DNA of 64,000 nucleotides from Nannochloris sp. 'desiccata' (taxonomy: Eukaryota; Chlorophyta; Trebouxiophyceae; Chlorellales; Chlorellaceae), in assembly GCA_019044685.2 (NCBI GenBank), contig JAGTXX020000006.1, forward strand, positions 2,127,501-2,191,500, in the 5' to 3' direction. A program made the position numbers and the translations under genes. Below are positions 21,017 through 33,587 of the stretch, piece by piece. Position 1 is the first letter of the stretch, and the number at the start of each line of letters is the position of its first letter. The notes under the pieces are model-generated. The model saw nothing but the letters and a program-made list of their open reading frames with translations. It ran no database searches and was not told the DNA's origin.

Positions 21017-21423
21017 ATTCAATTCGGCGGGTAAAAATTGAATATGATAGATTGATGAATTTTATTATGTGTTCGTTTATGGTGTAATATAAAGAGCGTT
21101 GTGTTTGCTGCGTGTACGTATGCTGTAAATAGAAAGTTATATGCCCGCGATATTGACGAGTTGAGAACGATAGAAGGTGCTGAGTCTGAGAGTGACGAAG
21201 AAGCCAGCAAGGCTATAAAGAGTCAAGTTTGGATGATTAAATGCTGCTTTAGAAACATTTGGTTAATTCGAAGTGATATATTAGAACGTTAGATCTATGT
21301 TGGGCCACGCAGATACCTCCAAAGCTCCGACATCGAGGCATGTAATTTGTTAGCACGAACACAATGTATAATTATTTCAAGCGCATTTATATCGAAAATC
21401 ACTGACACAGTCTTATTTAATCT
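21017..21423. other. Intergenic region
   Basis: Holds the 3' end of the pTAC5-like gene, including a TGTAA word at 21123-21127 of the kind used as a poly(A) signal in green algae, and the promoter of the sulfate-binding protein gene. Confidence 0.4.
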
Positions 21424-23145
21424 ATGTTCAGGGAATATGGCTCGTCTAGAAGCCTCGTCATCGCAGGATCAGAGCCTTCTTCTGTTCCCCACCGCCCCCG
21501 GCCTTCTCGCCGCCAGCTTATAGACTTATTTTGGTGAGCTTTAATTCGTATTTTCTATCTCTTTTCACCCCGTCAACGCGTTTTACTATCACTCACTGAC
21601 GTTAATTTCTAATGATTTTTAATGAATACTTTCAAACTGTGCAGGAGGTACTCCGCTGGAATAGCGCTAACATCTCCGCTGTCAAGTTCCACTCTTCACG
21701 GCTTTGCAACTGTGGCAGGAGTAGAAGCCCTAGCAGGAGGGCCCCCTCCCCCTTTTGGACCAGGAAGTAATGGAGGCGATTATAATGGTGGATGGGGTGG
21801 CAATGGTGGCAGTACAGGTGGCTCTTCTCGGCAGTACATACCCAATGAACTCGCTGAGCTAGCGGCAGCGGCAAAGCCAATCATCCTCACCCTTGCCTCT
21901 TTTGCAGTCACTAGAAAAGCATACGGAAAGATCGTTCGAAAATTCGGCCATGAATATGAAGAAGCGACTGGCCGTCCGGTGAAATTCCGCCTTGCCTTTG
22001 GTGGCAGTGGCACCCAAGCACGTGCTGTGATCGATGGCCTGCCTGCCGACATAGTTTCTCTTGCGCTTCCGTTGGACGTCTTTAAAATTGAACAGGCAGG
22101 ACTGATCGAAACAGGATGGGAAGAGAAATTTCCAAATAGATCAGCAGTGTGTGAGTCTGTAGTGTCTATTGTTACCAGAAGAGGGAATCCTAAGAAGATT
22201 ATGGGATGGGAAGACTTGGCTAGGTAAAGAAAAGAAGTACTACAAGAGAAAAAAATTGGAGACGTCGTTAATTTTTTAATTTTTTTAATCATCCATATAT
22301 AACTAGCAGTGATCTTTCTTAGTTCTGTATGTCTAATTCTCCTTTCTTTTTCTTTCTTTCCGTAGGGATGATATCGAGGTTGTAGTTGCTAATCCTAAGA
22401 CAGCTGGCGTAGCTCGATGGATCTTCCTAGCCCTGTGGGGTCATAAAATGTCAAAAGGCGAGACGGCAGCTAAACAGTTCGTTACGAAAGTATTTGATAA
22501 CGTAGAAGTGATGCCACGTGATGCCCGTGAAGCGTCTGATGTATTCTATACCCAAGGATTTGGAGATGCGCTGCTTACCTATGAAAATGAAGCTGTGTTT
22601 ACAAATTTAGTGGTTTCTCCAAAAGCACCGCTGCCATATATATCTCCTGATAACAATATCCGTATTACTTGCCCCGCTGCACTGGTAGATCGCAATATAG
22701 ATACATCTCCACCGGAAGTACGTGAAGCTGCGGAAGCGTTCATTAATTATTTGTATACACCAACAGCCCAAAAAGAATTTGTTGCTTGTGGTTTTAGAAC
22801 TACAAATAAAATTGCCGCCGCTGATGGGAATGCTCCGAGAGTGAAATATGTGTGGGAGGTGGAGAAGAAGTTGGGGAATTGGCTGACTGTACAAAAGAAA
22901 TTTTTTGATGAAGGCGTAAGTTTTTCTTGTTGTTATTTTGTTTTATTCTCTCAATTGTCATTTATTTTTGGCTGGTGAGCGGGAAAAGAGGAGAAGGCGC
23001 TTCTTTTTGGAAATTAATTTATAATCAAAGTCCTTATTTTGGTTTTTTTTGCTCTCAACTGCAGGGCATATTGACTGAGATTATGAATGATGTGTCGAAG
23101 CGTAAATTGGAGCAGCGGTTGAGGGATAGAGCTGCAAAGAGATGA
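21424..23145 (+). CDS. Chloroplast sulfate-binding protein of the sulfate ABC transporter
   Basis: Four exons, 21424-21533, 21645-22223, 22366-22915 and 23065-23145, give 439 residues. The first 70-80 residues (MFREYGSSRSLVIAGSEPSS onward) are Ser/Arg-rich, as expected for a transit peptide, followed by a glycine-rich stretch. The mature part matches bacterial sulfate-binding proteins: FGGSGTQARAVIDGLPADIV, ANPKTAGVARW and GFGDALLTYENEA, all substrate-binding regions. In green algae the chloroplast envelope sulfate permease is an ABC system with nuclear-encoded binding protein, and this gene fits that role. The last exon ends in a basic helix (SKRKLEQRLRDRAAKR). The short third intron was placed by frame and GT-AG ends. 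Confidence 0.9.
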
Positions 23146-23920
23146 GGAGGAGGTGATGGCGGTGTTCTGCAAAACCAAGAATATATTTTGCTAGTATGCT
23201 CCTTCGAATAGTTGGGTAGCGTTTCTTTAGGAGTCTATTAAATTACTTTACTGTAAGACCTAAATAGCTTTGAGTGCAACAACAATCAGTATCAATATTT
23301 ATGCTCAAAAAGCCCAGCTGGCGGAAATCAATTGAGCAAGGGACACCAAACAGCGATCCGATGATGATCCATCGAGTCGACGAAAGAAAGAACTTGCTGG
23401 TGACGGCGGTCTTCGCAGACTGCCGGCAGGCCACTCAAAAAGCCAACCCTGGACTAATTCGGCATTAAAAGGATCGGAAGGCGGGATTTGGTGCTAGAGA
23501 AGGAACGAGGAGAGGGTCCTGTATCGCTCATGTCCTCATTGTAGCAATCGAACCCAAGAGGCCAGCTGTAGTAAATATCTGAAAAGGCAAGCCTTAAGAT
23601 CATTGTAAACATTGGATTGAACTTATTGAACATGATTGTCGATATCAACTCATCTAATTACTCTATATCCATGAGTCGGATATGGATGCATGCGAATGCC
23701 AGCCCCATGGACGAAATCAATATTTTTAATGCAAATATTTCTTAATGCAGATAAAAACCTGGGAATAATTCTGAATTCAACGTTTCAACCACATCTATTG
23801 ACCAAATACCTCCTACGAGTGGATTTTTTCTCTCAACTCATCACCTGGCATATAATTTGACGGAGGCAATCTATTGACTGACAATACTTAGAAACCTTTG
23901 CATAAAACAGCGTGGAAACG
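23146..23920. other. Intergenic region, no gene called
   Basis: The 775-base space between two plus-strand genes includes a GC-balanced segment at about 23270-23600 with short minus-strand frames (23243-23434 and 23454-23648). Neither begins or continues in a convincing way, and no domain was recognised. The last 150 bases are the promoter of the RAMA gene. Confidence 0.35.
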
Positions 23921-25750
23921 ATGCAAAGAGAGTTCCCTTGGGGCTATCCCCCGGTACAGCATCAACAGCACCCGCCTATTGCGCTTCCCCAGCAAGGAGC
24001 TCCTGCAGTTGGCCTCATGGCGCCCGCTGCTTGGGGTGCCCCTCCACCAGCAGGTGTAATTGGCCTAGGCCCTCCAGTGTACAAAACTTCCCCATTGGGT
24101 ACACACACTGACCTCCACCTCCTGGAACATGGCACAGAACCTACTTTCCAAGATGAAATGGCAACCCTTTTCACCTCAGACACTTTGCTTTTCAGTGACA
24201 CTGCCGTCGAAGAAGATCAGCCCAGAGGTATAGTAGGCGCTGAAATTGTCGAAAATGGAGTATTAGATCTAGCAACAGCGCCGCTAGGTATGCCTGGATT
24301 AGGAGTTTTGCCAGGAGGGTTGCTACCCCACCCCACCCAGGGAATTAATAGACCGTTAGTAGGAGCAGGCGCTCCGGCACCGATGGTGTCGTCTGCTGCA
24401 GCCCTGGCAATAGCTTTAGCTAGCCCCCCTTTAACAGCCCAAATGACCCAGTCATTGGGTGGTGTGATTCCTGACGCTGCACCAGGGCTTCTTGGAGCTG
24501 GTGATGCACCTACAAAGCTTCCAGAGGAGGTCAGTGTCAGTGGCAGCGGGGAAGCCAGCGCAGATGGTTTCGCTCTGCCACTGTTGAGTAGTGAGCACGC
24601 CTCTGCGTCTCCTATCAAGTCTGTCCTTGGCAGCGAAGTTGATCTTAAGCATATTGTTAATGAAGTTGAAGAAGGAAGCTCTGAAGAAGATGACGATAAG
24701 ATTCCTTCAGTACTTGATCAGCAGCAGCAGCAGCATGTACAGCAACAGCAGCGGCTCAGGTTGGCGGCCTCCCCTCGTGCAGTTGGCGGTGGTGCCGTTG
24801 GCGGCGGCCTTGCCGGCCGACCAACGCCGTTAGCTTCTTCCGGCCATTCTGGAGGTAGATTATCACATCAACGATCATCATCTCGTGGTCAAATCAACCC
24901 GACAGGATCTGCCTTGGGAAAACGACCAGCAGCCGATCTTCATCTCACGGAAGCAACTAAACGTGGCGGAACGAGGCGAAGGATTCCTAGTAAAAGAGCC
25001 GTTTCAGCCGCATTTGACGCGAGTTCCGATGAAGAAGAAGAAGATTTACAGTACCGCAGTGCACGTAGAGCATATGGAAATGGCGCCTTAGGTGTTGGTG
25101 GAGGTCTGGGGCCTGCTGGCGGAGTCCCGGCGAGAACATCATCACGGCTTCAAGGCCGTCCTTCTGGCTACCGTCTCGACTCAGATTACGTAACGTATGA
25201 TGATTTTGAAGAGCCCTCCTCTCCTGGTCGTGGTGGTAGCGGAATCAACGGCTCTGGTGCAGGCTCTGGTGCCGCCCAACAGCGACGGGGAGTAGGTAAC
25301 AGAGGAGGAACAGGTCGTACAATGACCCCTGCCATTGGCGCGGTCACTGCCTCTGGCCGTCGTGCTGCACCTTCACGTGCAGGCCGCCGTACCGTCCCTC
25401 TTGCTGCACAGCGCATTCGTGCGACCTCAGCTCGTCATGAATTGAAAGGCCGTCCCAGTTTTGCGGAAATTGTTGAAGCCGGCTTTATGCGCCCTGGCCC
25501 TCATCGCTTCAACGTAGGCAATGTTGAAGTTGCCGCTGCTGTAGGCGAAGATGGGGCTATTATGTATGCTGGTACCAGGTATAGAGCCATCTCTAAATTT
25601 GCATTAGTAGTATTAAGAGAACGAAATCCAACCCGCCAGTCCTGTGATGGGTGGAAAGAAGTCGCTTGGAATGGAGAGAAATTGGATGCGTTAAGGGTGA
25701 GAGTGCAGGCACATGCTCGGCAAGTTGCTCGCCAACGTGTGATTCAGTAA
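23921..25750 (+). CDS. RAMA-domain nuclear protein
   Basis: A single-exon protein of 609 residues starting at the ATG at 23921 (a GTG three codons upstream is not used). The first 150 residues are rich in Pro, Gly and Gln. The middle is low-complexity and acidic to basic, with a Gln run near 270 and KRGGTRRRIPSKR near 345, which looks like a nuclear localisation signal. Residues about 508-600 form a RAMA domain: FAEIVEAGFMRPGPHRF, YAGTRYRAISKFALVVL and SCDGWKEVAWNGEKL. RAMA domains occur next to DNA adenine methylases in bacteria and in the animal MPND protein, which recognises N6-methyladenine. No MPN or methylase domain is present here. The rest of the protein is probably disordered. Confidence 0.75.
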   Translation: MQREFPWGYPPVQHQQHPPIALPQQGAPAVGLMAPAAWGAPPPAGVIGLGPPVYKTSPLGTHTDLHLLEHGTEPTFQDEMATLFTSDTLLFSDTAVEEDQPRGIVGAEIVENGVLDLATAPLGMPGLGVLPGGLLPHPTQGINRPLVGAGAPAPMVSSAAALAIALASPPLTAQMTQSLGGVIPDAAPGLLGAGDAPTKLPEEVSVSGSGEASADGFALPLLSSEHASASPIKSVLGSEVDLKHIVNEVEEGSSEEDDDKIPSVLDQQQQQHVQQQQRLRLAASPRAVGGGAVGGGLAGRPTPLASSGHSGGRLSHQRSSSRGQINPTGSALGKRPAADLHLTEATKRGGTRRRIPSKRAVSAAFDASSDEEEEDLQYRSARRAYGNGALGVGGGLGPAGGVPARTSSRLQGRPSGYRLDSDYVTYDDFEEPSSPGRGGSGINGSGAGSGAAQQRRGVGNRGGTGRTMTPAIGAVTASGRRAAPSRAGRRTVPLAAQRIRATSARHELKGRPSFAEIVEAGFMRPGPHRFNVGNVEVAAAVGEDGAIMYAGTRYRAISKFALVVLRERNPTRQSCDGWKEVAWNGEKLDALRVRVQAHARQVARQRVIQ

Positions 25751-26494
25751 AAAAAAAAGAATCGACTAAAAGTGGGCGATCAAGATTGAAGGCATGCTCT
25801 TGATTGCGCTCTCTCTTTCTAGACATATTTTTTCCGTTCCCACCTTGTACTACAGGTAGTACCTCACAACACCAACAGCAATAACATTTACAACCTACGA
25901 GCTCCAGAATTTTGCCCAAACTGCATTTCTATATTTTTATTAATATATCACACAATCCGACTTTACCTCTTTACTCTTCAGCGTGCTCGTAGTATATACT
26001 ACTATTCAATTATCGAGAATCTTCTTCCTCGCCCTTTTTTTTCTCCCTTTTGCGACCGGTGTCATAACCCGTCGGTGCCTTTGTTTTGCTTTGTTCTATA
26101 GTTCAGACCCTGGCACTTTGCTGTTTGTTCTATTTCCAATTCTATGCTATCTTTTATCGTTTTGCAATTATCTACCTCTGTTTAAAGTGCATATTTTAAA
26201 AACCAAAAGTACAGTACTTTTCCCAGTTTGTACTAAAAGGAGGATAAAAGAAATTATAAAAATGAAAGGAAAGAGAATGGGAATGATAAGCAAACCATCC
26301 TTACTAGCTAGATAGAAAGAGTACATCGGTATTAGACTGCAATTACGTCGAAGTAAAACTGAACTTGTCCTTTATTTGAAAAAAATGTGGATGGTCATTT
26401 GTGTGTTCAAGGTAAAAAAATTTGGTAAAAATTTCGAGATTCTTCAAGTTTTTCTTTAATTGTTGTTTTGGAGCTGCAGTCATCTCTTCATTCT
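25751..26494. other. Convergent 3' intergenic region
   Basis: AT-rich spacer of 744 bases between two 3' ends. Open frames here are short and low-complexity. No gene, RNA or repeat was recognised. Confidence 0.45.
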
Positions 26495-28459
26495 TCATGC
26501 TCTTCCTCGTCTACGAGCTGATGACCTTGCCCGTTCAAGCCTCCAGGCAAAATATGACGCCGCCGGCGTCGAACAAAACGCCCTCCTTGCTGCATACTCC
26601 AACCAATACATCGCAATCCCCGGCATTAGCAATTGCGCAACCACCACTTTTGCTGCCACCGCCATCCAACACGCCCACGCCGCCGCTGCCGCACCTTCAG
26701 GACACACGTCAGGAGCCACCAGTAAGCTTGCTGTTGCAGCTATAAACAGCATGAGTGTCTGCCAGGGGTGTCGTACATTTAAGATGATGCTTAGTACGGA
26801 GATCCAAATACTATCCATGCTCGACATCATCTCAATCAAGATTGCTGTACTACTCAACAACGCTTGTGGTGCAATATACCCACGATGTTGTAAGTGTTGC
26901 GACTGTTTAGCTACTATATCAAACAAAGAGGAAGAGACAGAGTCTTCGTAATCTCCACTGCATCTAGAAGAAGCAGAAACAGCAGAGGCAGGGCCATCAA
27001 TTCCTGCTCCTGCCGTGATGTGATGCCATGCGAGCAGGATATATAAAAATGCAACTAAGACGTCTCTTCGTTGGCTATACCATCTGTGTGTGAGAGGACA
27101 TAGAGCCAACAGGAGTGGGACAATGATGATAATACATGGGAGATACTCCCATCGTGAGATTTCTGCAATAAAAGGGAACAATCTCGATAGAATAACAGTA
27201 CCGCCCACTCCGCCATCCCCGTCACCCTCACCTCCAATGCTGGTACTATCAGTGCTACTTGTACTATTTCTGTTTGCTAGAGCTCGAGTGAAATGATACG
27301 CTAATAAAGTAGCTAACGCAGCGCCATCTACACGTGCCATACGAACACTTCTCCACTCTTGGTATTGCCTTTCTAAGGAAGCCTGCGGAAAAACCAAAGA
27401 CAACCGGCGGGTGCTTTGTAATAATGCATGTTGAATAGGGTTTAGTACGAGAGATCCACTGAAAGTCTCGGTTATACTTAAATCTTCATCACTGGTATCA
27501 TCAGCTGAATCAAGGCTTTGATTTGAATTATCAATGTAGGTGCTAGCGCTGGCTTGATTGCCATTCATCCGGCTTCCTCCAGCTCCACCGCCTGCTGCAA
27601 CTCGTGCTGCATTTCTTTCTCTTTGAGACGTTCGTAACAGCCCGCCTGCATTGCCCCAACCGGGGTGATTGTTTCGATCATTCCTTGTGGACAATATTGG
27701 CGCTATTCCGGCTATAAGAGACTCTAGACTAGCGTGGTGATTGACTGCAATGTAACGGGCGATTAAGAGTGCTGCCCTGAGGTCTTGCTCTGCGACTTCA
27801 TTTTCAGCTTGAAACCCAATGATAATAGCTCCTAGACAAACAGATTCAGATGATACTGTGCCATTTGAGACTTGTACGCCTACAGAAGGTTGGTAATTGG
27901 TGGGGAGGGGTACGCAGAAGAAGGCTTTACATGCTTCTTGATTTAAGATGACTGTGAGGTCGCTGCTGCGGGATGCACTGCAAGAATTAGTTTAAAAATA
28001 TATATATGGAAATGTTAGTAATTAAATCATGAGATTGATCAGTTAGTTAGTGAACCCGTAGATTTCCCTAGATAGATAGCTTACTTGTTGCCGGTTACAA
28101 AGGAAGGTCTGCACTGAGAGGCCACCTCACGGGCACAGCTCGTCTCCGACTCCACAGGAGCAAACATGACCTCTCCACCAAGAAGTAAATTGCTGCTGAG
28201 AAGAACATTGCTATCAGATAATGCAGTGATGGACAGCCTGCAAGAATAGAGGGGAGGTTGGGGCTCCTAGGTTGAAATTTGCGATCAAAGATAGATAGAT
28301 CCGCATTTGTCACGACATGAAGTGATAAAAACCTGACCTGAAACTCAAGATTGATCTAAATGCGCTATAGAGAGTGGTCTGCCTGCTGTCAGAGACTTCA
28401 CAGGCCAAGATGGAATCAACAGCGGCCTTTGCGGCTAGAAAGGCATCTTCATCGTCCAT
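26495..28459 (-). CDS. GAF-like domain protein with C-terminal membrane segments
   Basis: Three exons, 28459-28338, 28237-28085 and 27977-26495, give 585 residues. The ATG opens MDDEDAFLAAKAAVDSIL. Residues about 35-190 resemble a GAF-type sensor fold (LLLGGEVMFAPVE, KAFFCVPLP, VCLGAIIIGFQAE, LRAALLIARYIAVNHHASLE). A Ser/Asn/Gly-rich linker follows. The second half has about five hydrophobic segments, including EYLPCIIIIVPLLLALCPL, VLVAFLYILLAWHHI and MLFIAATASLLVAPDV. The tail is basic (RARSSARRRGRA). GAF domains bind small molecules or act as dimer modules; here one faces the cytosol or stroma with a membrane anchor. I do not recognise the family, so the GAF call is from pattern only. Splice phases agree throughout. 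Confidence 0.65.
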
Positions 28460-29380
28460 TCAAATTTGTTTCTCGTTATTTGTTTTACTTTTATCCCATC
28501 AGCATTCTGTACAACTCCATAATTTGCTCGTATAGAAGACAACAGTAAAAACAGTAGCAATGGCTGAATTGAAAACGAATTGATATTGGCCTATATTAGA
28601 TTCTAGGGTTTAAAAGGCAAATCTTTGACTCGGTGAGCCTTGCCAAGTTGAGCTCAAGTTGAGCTGGTCCATTGAGCTGGCCCCATGGCTCAAAAACTTT
28701 CCTCAGAATCCTAAACAAATCAATAGCCACCAGTAAAGAGCAGCTCAATTTCTTTACAAGTCGGCTCCAATATGCCTATATTACCTTCCAACACAGTCTT
28801 TTCGCAGAGTATGCAAGAAAAATTCAATTTTCATTTTTTAGCTGCCTTGCCGCCCCGCCCATACTCTGAGAGTCGATACCCACTTTTGTAGTTTCCAAAT
28901 GCCCGCTGTAGATGTAATCCGCGGTAGAATGTTTGCTCTCAGTTTGTCTTGATGTAATTAGCACTTCAAAATGGAAGGAGTCAGTGGCTGCAGCATTTGA
29001 AATTCTACAAGTAGACCCACAGAGTTCATTCCCGTGACGTGTTAATTAATACCTGTTTAGTTTATGTAGGACAGGGGTTTTCAAGTACCTTACGCTTGCA
29101 CTATAATAAATAGTGCATTATTGCCTATGCTGTGTCCTTCTTTGTTTGTTCAAGTGTAATTCGCGTTGAAAAAGTTGGAAAGCAAGAGACAGCGGCGACG
29201 GGCACCAGAAGTCAGCAAGTAAGAAAGCTAAATAAACAAGCATTAAAGACCAGTTTCCCTTAATAAGAGAAAATTGCAAATAGAGAAACTGATATTGCCA
29301 TACATTACCTAGATCACAATGTGCGTCCCAGGCTTCTTTAATCCAACGCGTATTTGATCAAACAATTAATAATTTTGTTC
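28460..29380. other. Divergent intergenic region, no gene called
   Basis: This contains the promoters of the GAF-like gene and UFM1. A possible non-coding 5' exon of UFM1 may end at a GTAAGA donor near 29218, after a GC-rich stretch at 29180-29215. No domain-bearing frame was found. Confidence 0.35.
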
Positions 29381-29917
<537 letters not shown>

Positions 29918-30163
29918 ATCCATTGTTTTTGATTTTTTTTTTTACCTTTTTCTTGTCGCCATTGCTGCGTTGGAATCATGTTATATACTCTCCCAAACAG
30001 AAACCATTTGATAATCTTGTCTACACTACATTTACAAACTTGTATCATACCAAACTCTTTTTGAGATTTAAAAAAACAATTGTCCCCCCCGCCCGCGGGA
30101 ATAAAAGATAAAAAATACAGCGCAATACCGCCATCCAGTGAAATTAATAAAACATTGTCTTTA

Positions 30164-32204
30164 TTATTTCATCAGTGGGAATGCAATCACATCCCTGATA
30201 CTAGCACTATCAGTCAATAACATCACTAATCGATCAATTCCCATACCCATTCCACCTGTCGGCGGCATCCCGTATTCTAACGCTGTTAAGAAATCTTCAT
30301 CAAGCTTAACTTCATAGGGTGCCTCATCGTCATCTTCAGTTCCACTTTCAGTACCATTAGCAGTGGCATTGCTGTTGTTTCCATTGGTGTTTACTGAAGC
30401 AGCTCCATTGGTAGTGGCAGCTTCTTTTGCGGCAGCGGCAATGGCGCTTTGATGCGCAGCCACCTGTGCTTCAAGACGGTTGCGTTGATCTACAGGGTCA
30501 GTCAATTCACTGAAAGAATTAGCCAATTCTCTACCAGCGACAAACAGCTCAAACCGTTCGACAACGCCAGAGCGGGTACGATGGGGTTTTGCCAGCGGTG
30601 ATATTTCAACAGGGTGATCTAAAACAAATGTCGGTTGCTGTAATGTACTTTCTACCAGTGCCTCGAAAACTTCATTTAATACGTGGCCAACTGATGGTGC
30701 AGTGGCTATTTTACCTTGTTCTGCACGTGTATCTTCAGGAGACGCTTGTAATGCTTTGATGGCAGCTTCCTTGGCAGCTTCCAATCCATTCCCTTCGTCT
30801 TTATTAGACGAAGAATTTGAAGAAAATGCCTCGAAATTGACGCCTGTTGCCTCGAGAACCAAAGCATGCATCGTAGCTCTGCGGAATGGTTGTCCAAAAT
30901 CAAGCTCTTGTCCCTGATACTCCACTTTTGTTACCCTCAAGACCGCTTGGGATGCTTCCCTAATTAAAGTTTCGGTCAGCGCCATCATATCATTATAATC
31001 GGCATAGGCTTGATACAGCTCAATTGAAGTAAATTCTGGGTTGTGCCGACTAGACATACCTTCATTTCGAAAAATCCTTCCAATTTCAAACACTTTTTCC
31101 AACCCACCCACAACTAGTCTCTTCAAATGGAGTTCAGTTGCGATCCTTAAAGTGAAATCCCGACGCAGGGTGTTGTGGTAGGTAACGAATGGACGAGCAT
31201 CAGCCCCGCCAGCAGCGGATTCAAGTACAGGAGTCTCTACTTCAAGAAACTCCTTATCTTCCAAGTATCTTCGGATGGTAGAAACTACTTTTGAGCGCGC
31301 TTTGAATGTGTCTATCACCCCCGGGGTCACAATCATATCCAAGTACCGTTTCCGGTACCGTGCCTCCACGTCAGCAAGACCATGCCATTTATCAGGAAGT
31401 GGCAATAAACTCTTCGTCAATACATCCAGTTTACGTACTACAATGGACAATTCTCCCTTATCTGTACGGCGAAGACCTCCTTCAACTCCAACAATGTCGC
31501 CAGTGTCGATTAAATTTTTAAATTCTGCAAAACCGCCTTCGTGTTGCTCATCCAAGGTTTTCTTATCCACGTACAATTGAATAGCACCTGAAGCATCGAC
31601 TAGACGGGCAAAAGCGAGTTTTCCCATTACACGACGGGCCATAATACGTCCTGCAACAGAGACGGAAATGTCATCAAGTTGTTCCCCGTTGGCGAGGTCT
31701 TTGTGAAGGTCTTGAAGTTCCTGAGCAGAGTGGGTACGGTCAAAGGTGTATGCATATGGTTCACGGCCAGCTGTACGGAGCTCTTCTGCTTTTTGGATGC
31801 GGAGTTTGCGGATGTCTTCTTCAGAGGAAGTGCTGTCCACTGCAGCGGCAGCAGCACCGCCACCTTTTCTGTTACCACCTCCTTTGTTGCCCTTGTTATT
31901 TTGCTGTTTTTCGGCCTTTACGGCAGGTTCAGTAGAGGAAGCGTATCTGTAGGAAGAGAAAAACGCAGGAACTAAGTGAGAAATGGACATCAAACCAATT
32001 TACTTTGCAAAGCCACATGCCATGCGAGAGTTCAAGCTGCATTTTCGCGCAAATAACTCACACTTTGCCATCAACGTTGGATGCAGTGTAACGAGAACTT
32101 TTAAATGCACTTAAAGATCGAAGAGGTCGCCCCGATAATGCTAGTCCACGCACATACATGGTGCGATTTGAGATTCCTCGATTGCCTAGAACACTGGCAG
32201 GCAT
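30164..32204 (-). CDS. Lysyl-tRNA synthetase, class II
   Basis: Two exons, 32204-32062 and 31946-30164, give 641 residues. The first exon ([20 protein letters not shown]) is basic and Ser-rich, typical of a mitochondrial or plastid targeting peptide. A Lys/Gly/Asn-rich linker follows. The anticodon-binding OB fold is near 145-230 ([19 protein letters not shown]). Class II motif 1 ([17 protein letters not shown]), motif 2 ([19 protein letters not shown]) and motif 3 ([14 protein letters not shown]) are intact. It charges tRNA-Lys. Two insertions unusual for the family are seen: a Glu/Ala/Lys helix near 440-480 and a Asn/Thr/Gly-rich loop near 555-590 inside the catalytic domain. It may be dual-targeted. 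Confidence 0.95.
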
Positions 32205-32470
32205 AGTGACGCCGATTTAGATGGTCGGCAGCACTGTGTAGAAATGCGAGTCATCAATATTGAATGGTGAATCTTGCTAGATGGCTGAATTTTGAAGCAT
32301 TTTCTAATCTCATATGTTGTATTCCACCACTATCTCGGTTCATCACCATACATTTATAATTCATACTGCATTTGAAATTATAGTTGGCCAATATCAGTAA
32401 GAGATTCCAGTTGGATACAGGCAGTGTTTACTTTAGGGTGTGTTCATCGCTGGCTTACTATTTTAGTAAA

Positions 32471-33587
32471 ATGGCACGAACACCTCTGCGAGTAGTAAGC
32501 CTGCTGCCTAGTGCTACAGATACAGTCGTAGCGTTAGGATTAGAATCATGTTTAGTAGGAAGGTCGCACGAGGTATGTATTTACACACAGAGGATTTCAA
32601 TTTTTTGGATTACTCAACATTTCCAATTTCACCGCCCTTCCTGCCCGCTCTCTCAACTCTTACTCATACTAACCTCCAGTTCCCCCGTCTATGCTACAGT
32701 GCGACTGGGAACAGCTTGCATCGTTACCAGCACTCACATCAAGCAGAGTTGGCAATCTTCCAGTTGAACAAATAGATGCTGCATTTAGTGCCTCTGTAGC
32801 AGCTGTCCAAGAAATGACAATACTGGGTCCAGCCTTGGCAGTACCATTACTCCAATACGGACTATGTGTCTACCATTTAGACACCGATCTTTTAAGCCAA
32901 TTAAAGCCAGATGTAATACTTACGTGTCTACAAACAGCCCATAGTTCTATTTTAGAAGGCGATTTGAGAGACGCTGCTTTGCATGCTGTGTTAGGCTACG
33001 TGCCACGTGTAGTCCACTGCGCTGCAGAAGATCTAAATGGTGTTTGGAAAGATATGCAAGCTGTGGCTGATGCCTTAGGCGTTAGTGACAAAGGCAGGGC
33101 ACTGGTACAGCAACAACAACAAGCGATGAACGGTGCAGCTGCCAGTAGCCGTGGTCGAAGTCACCCTCGTGTTGTCTGCGTTCAATGGCCTCACCCTATG
33201 ATGGCAGCAGGGTCATGGGTCCCAGAAATGATTGCTCTAGCTGGTGCAGAAGACGTTTGCGGTAAAATAAATGAAGCGGCACTTATTTCAGAATCCCAAT
33301 TAGCAGAGGCAAAGCCCGACATCTTAGTTTTTGCCTTATGTGGCCTTCCTTTAGAAAAAGCAATGCAAGCGTCTCAAGCAGCAATACGGCGATTTAAAGA
33401 TGTATTTGCGCAGTTACCAGCTATGAAAAATCATAAAGTAGCGGTGGTTGATGGTGAACACGTGTTTTCTAGACCAGGCCCGTTGTTGACGCCATCGATT
33501 GAATGTCTAGTTGAGATATTACACCCGGAAGCACAGAGATATGGGCATGAAGGCAAACTGTGGAAATGGATGCCTCCTGTAGCTTGA
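32471..33587 (+). CDS. BtuF-like (cobalamin/iron-type) substrate-binding protein
   Basis: Two exons, 32471-32572 and 32700-33587, give 329 residues. The start MARTPLRVVSLLPSATDTVV and GRSHE|CDWEQL, which spans the splice site, are hallmarks of class III periplasmic binding proteins such as BtuF. Later words LKPDVILT, HPMMAAGSWVPEMIALAG and LAEAKPDILVFALCG complete the two-lobe fold. In bacteria these bind vitamin B12, haem or siderophore outside the membrane and feed an ABC importer. Here there is no signal or transit peptide: the binding domain starts at the first residue, so the protein is probably cytosolic. No partner transporter is nearby. The ligand is unknown. Confidence 0.85.

Noticed and set aside
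23243..23648. Two short minus-strand frames
   Set aside because: One opens with GTG after a stop, no splice joins them in frame, and no domain was recognised.
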